Source: Ctenosaura bakeri (lineage: Eukaryota; Chordata; Lepidosauria; Squamata; Iguanidae). From it: DNA of 64,000 nucleotides. Position numbers and translations under genes: made by a program. The stretch covers positions 248,001 to 312,000 of the forward strand of contig CAOLHI010001026.1 of the NCBI GenBank assembly GCA_948474755.1. The letters are read 5' to 3'. The notes beneath the pieces are model-generated. The model had not been told where the DNA came from. It was given only the letters and a program-made list of their open reading frames with translations, and searched no databases. How positions within the stretch are numbered: the first letter of the stretch is position 1; each line of letters begins with the position of its first letter. Shown one piece after another: positions 55,650 through 64,000 of this stretch.

Positions 55650-56390
55650 ATAAATTATTCGGTGATATGGCTGCATTGCCATGCTGGCTGAGGGGAAGGA
55701 CTGGCCAAACACTAGATCAGGCAGAACCTCAAGGCATGGCCAGGTCATAGTTAGGAAATCATCAGCAAACTCCAGCAGCAATGGATTTGCAAATGTCTAA
55801 ACGACTCAACCTCCAGAGACAATGGAACCCAAAAGTAAACTAACAATCTTCAACCCTCTATCTACTCCCTGGAAAAGTCTTCCTTTACCTCCTTTCCTTC
55901 CCAGCAATCAAGGAGCTATCACAATGCCCATCAGTCCTTTGTCACCTAATGCTGAGACCATTGTCTACTTTCCAGACTCTGCTGATTATTCTGCCAGACA
56001 GCCATTAACACTTTCACCTTCCAGGCAAAAACTGGGTATTTTGGACTTTGGACTAGCCAATTCACAGGAGGTTGGTCACTAGTTGTGAGTCTGCCACTCT
56101 GATTTCACCACTCTGATTCCTATCTGTTTACTGTCCTTGGACTTTTAGTCTAAGCTATGATTGCTTCTTCACTTCTCTCTGGATTGGTAAATATAACTCA
56201 CTTTGCCCTAAACTCTTGCTATCCAAACTTCCCCCCCTTTAACTGCTATTTGCCTTGTGTGAATGTAAGACTCCTTGGATTGTGTGTGTGTGTGTTTGTG
56301 CAATTGCTAATTCCTCCAATAAAACAAATAAGCTTACTTTTGACTCTCAGGCTGGTTTTTCCTTGCCCTAGTACCAGCATACATACATGT
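55650..56390 (+). mobile_element. Possible LTR or retroposed segment (weak)
   Basis: A pyrimidine-rich leader-like stretch leads to a poly(A) signal, AATAAAA (56318-56324), followed by a GT-rich and T-rich tail (gactctcaggctggtttttc), which resembles an R-U5 end. I see no TATA box, no clear termini and no target duplication. Confidence 0.25.
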
Positions 56391-56624
56391 AAAAGATATC
56401 ATAAGGTTACCTCCCTCTCACAGGTCTTCTCTTTGAGCTAATATTCCCCACTACTTCACGGAGGCACTGGCATTGTAGGTGGACCCTTGACTCACCCACA
56501 TTTTGGGGAAACACCGGGATTCCTTTTCTTTGACAAAGGTTCTCATCTGGTTTGTTCACACTTCCATTGGAACTGATTTGCTGCTGGCAACACATGTGGT
56601 TTTATTTACAAGCATCCACACCAT

Positions 56625-56840
56625 CACCACTGTACATTTAAAGTACATCTGTATAACACAATGACAGCAATTTGATACTGCTTTAATTACCATGGGTCCT
56701 TCTTATAGAATCATAGGACATGTGATTTGCAGAAGTGCCAGTAAGTTTGGGCCCACTCTTCAAATTATCTCACCAAACTGCAAACCCCAGGATTCTACAG
56801 ATGCAGTTGTGTGGGTTAGGGTGTATTAATCTGCTATAAT
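56625..56840. mobile_element. Partial palindromic MITE (ccaaactgcaaaccccagg type)
   Basis: The left arm (tgctttaattaccatgggtc, cttatagaatcataggacat) and right arm (ccaaactgcaaaccccagga, ttctacagatgcag) resemble a sister family of A. The outer ends are degraded. Confidence 0.5.
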
Positions 56841-58628
56841 TCTGTCGAATAGACACACTCATAGTGCCACAATATCATCAGCATACTTTGTCATGACATT
56901 GCCTTGAAACAGTCGTTCTAGAAGAACATGGGCAAATGAAGCTCATGCTCCTCTTTATTTTTTGCCCTATGGTACAAAGGAAAAGAAGAAAATGAGACCC
57001 AGAAAACAGCACTGAAAGAATATGAATGTGTTTGCCACAGTTATGTCAAAGTCACCAGAAAGGTGACTCTTCAACCTTCACCAAAAATAAGCATAAAATT
57101 AGGCTATTAGTTTCAGTTAAGTCCTATAGAGTTGTATGTCAGGAAGACTAGTACACTTCCTGTTCATTTCTATAAGATCACAACTCTATCAACACTCAGT
57201 AAAAGAGTTGAGCAAATGTGGACAGAGAAGGGAAGGAAAACAACACAGTGGGGGTGAATTGTTCTCTCTCCCTTTCCTGTTCATATTTTCTGGACTGTGC
57301 CATCACAATTCAGGCACAACAGAAGTGACAACCCATCATTTCCAACTGCCATTTTAGCCCAACATTTTTGTTTTTCAGGTTTGGGCTGGCTCCCATGGCA
57401 GAAGTAGTAAACCACTAGTCTTGTGGCTGGTTTTGAGTTGTTTTGGCCAGTTTGAGAATGAAAAATTGCGCAAAAATCATCAGAAAAAAATTTAAAAGGG
57501 TTGGGAAGCTATGAGAGTGGACAGGGGGGCTCTGGATCCCAGAATATTGGGACTACATAAAGCCCATGGGCTATACTTTCTCCAGATCCGATATATAAAC
57601 TGTATTCATGGACTGTCCAGTGAATTTCAAAGAGCAATGGGAAAGATATGGCATTATTTGCATAGATTGTTTATGCTAGAAGTGAGCAAAGTGCAGTCTG
57701 TGAGTTGAATGTGGCTTCCCAGGGCCCCAATATGCCCCAAGATCCAATAAATCCCAGAACGCCTGTTTAGTGTCCCCCCCGGACTCATTCCAAACCATTT
57801 CCCCCTGAATCTGCTAAAATTGTCTCCAAATTCTAAAATCCCAGTTCCCATTTAAATGTAATTCACCTGCCAATGCAATTTTTGCCTTCCAAAATTATCA
57901 TTTTTAGAAATGATTATTTTAAAAAAGAAAAAAAGCCTATTCTCCCCTTCTTATTTTCAAACAAAATAAAAAAAGAGGGCTGGAGCATTGTACTCAGTTC
58001 CAAAAGAGGTCAAAAACAGTCCCTAGATCCTTAGAAGTTCTCTACCCTTGTGGCAAATGAGAGCAAGCCAGACATTTATATAGCAAAGAGAATTATCTAG
58101 ATCCACTGTTTCTTCCTTACGGAAACCTATTTCCCACTTTAGCTTCTTACAGATTCTTGAGCAATGTAACAGCTCATACTTTAGCAGGCAAAACTTGGCA
58201 AGTTATCCCCCCTCACTGCCCTCCCTGATTCCAGCAAGGTCAGATGTCAAATCAACGGTACCAAATTATGATGTGATTTCAAAGTGGTTTGGACAGCTAG
58301 TCAAATTTGCTTTAATTGAGTCTCTCAGCATTGAGTAAACCTCTGAAAGCAAGTCAACGAACCCATTCCAAGAGATCATTAAAGCAAGTTGCAGCGGTCA
58401 CATTCTAACAAGCTGGCGTCTGTGAAAGAATTTGGATTCTGTTCTTGCTATTGTGGTTGCACTCTTGGTCTTCAAAACTGGCAAATGCAAATTTTATAAA
58501 TTTAAACTTAAATAAATTCTTCTTCATCTATAAATGTTATGTATAATGCACCAAGCAATTTTTTTCTGCTATCGCCCATCCAGTATATGTGCGTTTCATT
58601 TTTCCTCCCTAAATGTATTCTCTTATTT
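56841..58628. other. Unassigned region
   Basis: The segment 57680-57730 (gtgagcaaagtgcagtctgt, gaatgtggcttcccagggcc) resembles a widespread DNA-transposon repeat. The rest holds only short ORFs. Confidence 0.4.
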
Positions 58629-58790
58629 GTTGCCGCATGCATTCAAGTCATTTCCAACTTCTGGTGATTCTAAAGAAAACTTATTACAGGACGTTCTTGG
58701 CAGATTTGTTCAGAGAGGGGTTGTCTTTGTTTTCCTCTGTGGTTGAGAGATTGTGAGTTGCCCAAGGTCACTCAAGATTTCACTTAATTG
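58629..58790 (-). mobile_element. tRNA-derived SINE fragment
   Basis: Antisense text gcattcaagtcatttccaac, ttggcagatttgttcagaga and gagttgcccaaggtcactca is recognisable. The head is missing. Confidence 0.7.
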
Positions 58791-58865
58791 TAGCAGCATC
58801 TGACATTTCACCAGCTTGGCTGCAAGAATATCATGAGGGACCTTGCCAAAAGCCTTACCTAAAAT

Positions 58866-59160
58866 TAGGGAGGGGACAAATCTAGAATTTTCTGAATCCA
58901 GATCTGGATTCAAATCCCTGGAAGGTTCTGGGAATCCACAAATCTCAAGTATTTCAAATCCTCTTTTTAAAAAGGGTTTAAAAAGCAACTTTTTAAAACA
59001 AATTAAACATTTTAAAACTTTTTTTAAACAAAACTTTTTTTAAAAAAATCTATTTTTTGGTTGGTGGGTTGAAAGATTCGGTTCACCAATTTTTGCACAG
59101 GGATTCGGATTCATGAATCCTGAATCCTTGCTGAGGATTCAAGGATTTGGTTGGCCCATC
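58866..59160. mobile_element. AT-rich insertion in the CR1 (MITE-like)
   Basis: The ends ttagggaggggacaaat and atttggttggcccatcccta are imperfect complements, and CR1 text resumes on both sides. The interior is nearly all A/T runs (58965-59055) plus gattcggattc words. A target duplication could not be fixed because of local A-richness. Confidence 0.55.
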
Positions 59161-59229
59161 CCTATTTAAAACCAAGCTATACTACATTCAAAGTATTCCC
59201 ATTCCCATTCCCAAAGTTTTCAATTCTAT

Positions 59230-59282
59230 CAAAAGAGAGAGAGAGAGAAAGAAGGAGGAGGAAGAAGAAGAGGAAGAAGAAT
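59230..59282 (+). repeat. (GA)n/(GAA)n purine repeat
   Basis: The polypurine array gagagagagagaaagaagga then gga/gaa units lies within the CR1 copy. Confidence 0.9.
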
Positions 59283-59418
59283 GGTTTGTAGAATTGCTTT
59301 TGAGAAAGCCAAGCTGGCTGCTGATAATCACAGCTTTCCTTTTAAAGTATGCCCAGACTAACTCTTTAATGTTCTGCTCTAGAACCTTTCCTGCTATCAC
59401 TGTCAAGCTAACTGGTCA

Positions 59419-59607
59419 TTAGTTGTTCAAGTCCTTAACTTTTCCTCTTTTTGAATATGGGGACAACATTTGCCCTCCTCCAATCTGCTGGGACCAATCT
59501 CTTCTCCCAGAATTCTCAAAAATTAGTGACAGTGGCTCTGAGATTACATCTGCAAGTTCCTTTAGTACTCTTGAAAGCAGTTCATCTGGCCCTAGAGACA
59601 AATTCAT
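59419..59607 (-). pseudogene. CR1 reverse-transcriptase N-terminal remnant
   Basis: The frame reads LGPDELLSRVLKELADVISE then PLSLIFENS...GRRDWSQ. It matches the CR1 RT start (GPDGIHPRVLKELADVI...PLSIIFE). A later VSPYSKRGK corresponds to TPIFKKGKK. The catalytic YADD region is not present in this copy. Confidence 0.85.
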
Positions 59608-60109
59608 TTAGACTAGCTAGGCATTCCTTTACTTTTTCTTTACCTGTTTTGGGCTCTAGTCCTTTATTGCATAATTTATTGTATCTTCACCAGTTAGAGC
59701 ACTGTTTTCCTTTTGGGAGAAGATTGAGGCAAATAAAATATTAAACAATTCAGTCTTCTCTCGGACCTCTGCTAGCATTTCAGCATCCCTCTATGTAGTA
59801 GCCCTGCTACTTCCTTGTTCTTCCTCTTGCTTCTAGCATAGCCAAAATCCACAGTTTTTTTTTCTTTTCTTCTTCTTCTTCTTCTTCAACGTTTACTTTT
59901 AACCTCTTGAGCAAAACTGAGCTCATTCTTAGTTTTATGGTTTCTGGCTTCCCCTACAAGAACTGTCAATTTATTTGTATTCCTCTTTGGTTTTTCCCTC
60001 TTTCATTTCTTATACAAAGCTCTTTTAAATTTCAGCTCACCTGAAAGTTCTTTGTACAGCCACCTAACTTCTTTAGACACTTCCCACTTTTCTTCCTCAC
60101 TGGAATTAT

Positions 60110-60270
60110 TTACAAGTCTGCCTTCAAAATCTCATCTTTAAGAAACGTCTGTGCATCATGAACTCCCTTCCCTTTGAGCATTTCTGACCGTGGGATCTCA
60201 TCCAGTATTTCCCAAAGTTTACTGAAATCAGCTTTCTTGAAGTTCAGAAAGTCTGTATGACTATGATTTT
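60110..60270 (-). pseudogene. CR1 ORF2 linker remnant
   Basis: The frame LNFKKADFSKLWEILDEIPR, then SEMLKGKGVHDAQTFLKDEI, is closely similar to the plus-strand block at 22507-22650. Both belong to the same CR1 lineage. Confidence 0.8.
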
Positions 60271-60880
60271 TCTTCTTCCTTCCTATGTGCAACAAATTCC
60301 AAGAGGGCAGAGTTACTGCCCCCAAGGATCTCACTATTTCCTTTCCACTGACCAGGTCATCTCTCATTAGTTAGAGCCATGTTCAAAATAGCTGATCCCC
60401 TTGTTACTTCCTCCATCTTTTATACAGGGAAATTATCTGCAAGGCTAGGGAGGAATTTCTTGGATCTTAGATTCTTGGAAGGGTGTTACTTCCAATATTA
60501 GGGCAAGTTGAAGTCACTGATTACTGCTGTATATCTCCTTTTTGAATATTTGGTCATTTATTTTTGGAAAGTATGACACAAATCTTCAGTCTGCCTGGTA
60601 GCGGGGGACTATAGTCGACCACCACAATCAGTTCACTGTGTTTTCTCACCTCTTCTATTTGCACCCAGATGCTCTCAGCATTGCTATAGGTCAGCAGTGT
60701 CCTCACAAGTATACATCTTTATCATATAATGCTACTAATCCTGTCCGTTTCTTTGGAATAGATTATACCCTTCCATTACCAAGTTCCAATCATGAGATTT
60801 CACTGATGACTTTTACATTATATTCTTCCCTTAAAAATTCAAGTTCATTTTATTTCCCATGATCTTTAGGTTTCAACAGA

Positions 60881-61520
60881 ATCATATAGGGAAATTTTGC
60901 CTTTCAGATAGCCTGGAACTAAGGTATATTGGGTTTTATAGGTCATTACCAGTACATTGAATTGTGCCCAGTAATAGACTGGTGGTCAGTGAAGCTGTTT
61001 CAGCAAGGGAGTTACATGTTCCCTATAACTAGCCCCAGACAGCAGTCTTGCTGCAGAATTTTGGAGCCACTGAATTTCCAAACAGTTTCCAAAGGTAGCC
61101 CCACATAATTTATATAATTTCATTGTATAAAAGATCTCCGGGAACTGACCCAGCTAGCATATTATTTCTAACTGTGAGAATATGGTTCTAGTCACCACTG
61201 GAGTCTGAACATCAAGGCTCATATTTGAATGCAGAAGAACTGTTACCTACCTGAGATTTCATGGGGATTATAACCCAACCCAGCACAGGATGAATCCTCA
61301 TTCCTTCATCTAACTTTTGGATTAAGGCTTCATTGGTTCGTCCTCCTCCAGTCCATTACTGCCAGCAGAGACTGATTTAGCCTGGAAACAACTTCCCTGG
61401 AATTACTTGGAAAGGAGAGAGAGAGTTGGTGGTCATCAGCACATTGGTGACTCCAAACCTCTATTTAGAAAAGTGCGCACTGCTCTAATTACTTACATCC
61501 CCAAGACTCTATATTGTGGC
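60881..61520 (-). mobile_element. L2-clade LINE, antisense
   Basis: Antisense L2 text includes gatagcctggaactaaggta, gggttttataggtcattacc, ccccagacagcagtcttgct and agttggtggtcatcagcaca. The last contains the YADD codons of the RT, here degraded to C-A-D-D. It abuts the antisense CR1 at about 60880. Confidence 0.65.
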
Positions 61521-62914
61521 ATTGGAATATTCAAAAAGGTGCAAATTTAATTTATATTCTAACTTTCAATTTAAAAAAAAAGTAGTGCTCAATAGGGCTA
61601 AGAAGAATAAAATATAAAATTATCATTAAAACATAAAAACAAACCCGCTAAACCCTATCAATTAAAGAAAAGAAATTAACAATACCCCCCAACTCAGCTT
61701 TTCAAATGTTTCAAGTGTTTCAGATGGGATGGTGGCAAATGGGATCCATCCAATCTATCAAATAAGAGACTGCCCATTTAATACAAGAGTCATCATTCAC
61801 AGGTCACACAGCACAGAGAGTGCTTCCTTTTATCTCATGTCCATTTAAGTTGGATTAACGTACTGCCCTTTGTTGAAGCACCATCGTGTGCCTTTTTTAA
61901 AAAAAATCAGAATATTCAAGCTTCATTTGCTCAAGGACTTTGCAACCTAGTAGTTGGAGAGGGTACAGAATGAGGAAAGAAGGAAAAGACAAAGGGTGAG
62001 CTGCTATTGCTGCTGCAAAATGTGACCCAAATCCTTTAGTGAGCTCATAAACACTACCACAATCTTTTCCATGCAGAACAGAAAGTGTAATTTGTAGGAG
62101 AAATTGGGCTTCAAAATGTACTCCTTGATCTGGACTTCTATCACCAAATCAAAGTTCAGTGACTCTCTTAGAACCTGTTCTCTATCTTTTTTCAAGCTCC
62201 TTCCATAAATCTCTCATTTCAATGCAGTGTTTCCTCTTATTATTATTATTATGATTATAGAGAAAGTTCCAAAGTTTGAACACGAGCAATATCTTACCTC
62301 TTGAAAGCATCCTAGTTTCCCACAGGTTCTGAATCTGAGGGCTTGAATACAATAGCTGCTGTGATCAGTGCAAACCATGCTCCGTTAGAAACTTTCTTTT
62401 ACAATGTACGCAGCGGGTGAAGTACCAGTTTAATTGATCCAAATCATCCTGCAAAGCTAAGACCTGACATGAGAGTTAAAGAATAAATGTCAGTAAGGAT
62501 GGTGCAAGCTCTGCGTCTCCTATCATTAACCTCCCTAATTATGCTTCTCACTTTTAAATAAGCCTTCTAGGTCATGGCATACAACTTTACTAAGTTCCTT
62601 TCAAGTCTCCCTTTTCTTTTGCTGCAAAGTTTCCTATCAAGAAGGCTGTTCAGTGCGAGAAACTTCATGCCCTTGAAGTAATTTTTAGCAACAGTCACTC
62701 AAAGAGAAAAAATGAATGAAGCTGCATTGGCAGGTCAGCTGCACTAATTTTTTTCACTGCCCAGATCACAACCTCAGTCTGTAAGGGATGAAGAAACACT
62801 CAGGCACAAGACTAAGAGAACAACAGAAAGGTGAATCATGTTAAGTAGCATTTAAGGCTGCATAGCTCATACATCTCTCTGCCAGATGCCCCTGAATGTT
62901 GCTTACAGCAGAAA
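61521..62914. other. No gene recognised
   Basis: Contains an A run (about 61570-61580) and a short (att)n run (62238-62252). No exon or repeat was assigned. Confidence 0.4.
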
Positions 62915-63030
62915 TGAGAAACATATGGCCTTCCAGATATCGTAGGATTCTACCTCCCAACACTTCCAACTAGCACAGCCTATGGCCAGGAGTTCTGGAA
63001 GTTGTAGTAGTCCAGTTTGAAAAGCAATCC
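62915..63030. mobile_element. Old palindromic repeat (atggccttccagat type)
   Basis: The left part, gagaaacatatggccttccagat, and the right part, ggccaggagttctggaagttgtagt, belong to a widespread amniote palindromic DNA-transposon repeat in which a tggccctccagat-like head faces a gggagttgtagtcc-like arm. The outer end is lost. Confidence 0.5.
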
Positions 63031-63345
63031 CCTGCTTATAACAATATTCAAGGTCATTTTGACAAAACATTAGCAATTTTGACTGCAGGCCAAAGAACCT
63101 TCACCCAACAAGCAGATGTTGAGAACATGTAAATAGGTTGCTACTGAAATTCACTCAGAGCAGGACATCTAGTCCCCAAAGGCATTTTTGAAAGCCTCAG
63201 AGCCCCCAGTACTCTCTCTCTCTCATGTGGGGGAAAATGAGTGAATTAGTTTGCTGCTAACAATTGGCAGTATGGTCAGTTGCAGAGCTTGGAGTGCGTG
63301 GAGGGGAGTGGGAGGATGTGTGGCTATGGAACAGGGAGCTTGTCT

Positions 63346-63482
63346 ATGATGCAGGGGCATGGCTATTGTGCATGGGGGCATGGCTACCGTGCATGGGGGG
63401 CTATGGTGTATGGGGGCACGGCTACGGTGCATGGGGCAGGGCTACGGTGGACCAGATGGGGCAATGGTGCATGGGGGAGGGC
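63346..63482 (+). repeat. G-rich VNTR, unit about 22 bp
   Basis: Five to six degenerate copies of ggcatggctayygtgcatgg with trailing G runs are present. ORFs of 70-140 codons across it exist only because the array lacks stops. Confidence 0.85.
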
Positions 63483-64000
63483 AAGCAAGGAGACAGGATG
63501 GCCCCAAAAAACCATTACCCCCCATCCCTATGCATCTGAGTATGGTCCCCAGGTGTCTTTTGGTTTATTTCCCAGTTTAAGAGAAAAGAAAACATATCCT
63601 GAACCTAAAACGACCTGGGGAGGTCTCCCAAAAATGACAGAACTGCCCTTTGTGCAATTTCAGGGTTGCAGTGGACGTGTGCAGCCCTCCAATATACCAT
63701 AGGAGACCAATGTTCCCCCCAGTTCCAATTGGCCCCTCCAGTTGACTATCCCCATTCTATAGCAACTTTTTGCCTAATACCTATTTTTTTTTCAAGCAAT
63801 CTCCCCTTATTTCATGCTTTTCTCTGCATATTTCTCACTTACCAACATTTTGTGCACCCTTTTCTGCTATAATTGCACCATACAATTCTGAGCAATGCTA
63901 ATACTAAAGGATAACTGCATCACAGATCATATATTGATTCAGGCAATTGTTACTGGGTAAGTTCATTTTAAAATGTGAATGAATTATGTTTTCATGGGTA
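63483..64000. other. No gene or repeat recognised
   Basis: The window ends in AT-rich unassigned DNA. Confidence 0.4.

Larger units (their letters stand above)
58795..60880 (-). mobile_element. CR1-clade LINE, antisense, with RT and linker remnants
   Basis: Antisense CR1 text starts at 58795 (caccagcttggctgcaagaa, gaccttgccaaaagccttac). It resumes after an insertion at about 59165 and runs to about 60880. Coding remnants on the minus strand include the RT N-terminal block near 59500-59607 and the endonuclease-RT linker at 60110-60270. The upstream part reaches the endonuclease region (tagattatacccttccatta, 60761-60780). Frames are broken by simple-repeat growth at 59230-59280 and 59865-59890. 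Confidence 0.8.

Noticed and set aside
1..64000. A new multi-gene system, CRISPR array or gene cluster
   Set aside because: There are no long ORFs, no operon-like spacing, no regular spacer-repeat arrays and no conserved exon series. All domains seen belong to known transposon classes.

Overview
The window reads as one stretch of squamate reptile (lizard or snake) intergenic or intronic DNA that is heavily loaded with transposable elements. The taxonomic call rests on repeat content. There are two copies of the tRNA-derived Sauria SINE, 5S-rRNA-derived SINEs, and a tRNA-derived SINE of the kind common in lizards. There are also Bov-B-like LINE 3' ends, CR1 and L2 LINEs, Penelope-like elements (PLEs) with GIY-YIG endonuclease remnants, and a Tc1/mariner remnant. 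The species cannot be named from this. I found no convincing host protein-coding exon, RNA gene, CRISPR array or bacterial-type operon. Every recognisable coding stretch is a broken transposon ORF.

Layout. 1-9 kb: mostly unique AT-rich DNA with a SINE (1777-2013), one palindromic MITE (4004-4205), a CR1 3' region in antisense (5418-6250), an LTR-like segment (about 6851-7265) and an antisense L2 tail (7545-7900). 9-13 kb: a solo LTR (about 9052-9917), a 5S SINE and a Penelope element whose 5' part is inverted (11936-12800). 14-19 kb: CR1 pieces and a degenerate L2 with a 176-bp foldback inserted in it. 19.5-23.1 kb: a sense CR1 with recognisable ORF1 and ORF2 remnants, broken up by a solo LTR, a SINE and a MITE. 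23.6-25.3 kb: an antisense CR1 split by a MITE that is itself split by a solo LTR. 27-36 kb: dense MITEs, a CR1 3' end, and an antisense LINE with a YADD reverse-transcriptase motif. 36-44 kb: a solo LTR, a 5S SINE, simple repeats, a second Penelope element and a CpG-rich MITE. 45-54 kb: MITEs, a 90-bp hairpin, a Tc1 transposase remnant, Bov-B-like and L2 tails, and a CR1 carrying a Sauria SINE and a MITE. 54-64 kb: mostly unique DNA, then antisense CR1 and antisense L2, and a 22-bp VNTR.

The most interesting signals are structural. Four palindromic MITE families (here A-D) share GGCC-type termini, and clean copies have 3-bp target duplications, so one PIF/Harbinger-like transposase may have moved them all. 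Family C has a third, internal terminus in all three copies. Both Penelope elements carry a hammerhead-ribozyme-like core next to inverted segments. Three nested stacks give a relative insertion order. I do not see a new multi-gene system, and I say so rather than promote random short ORFs.
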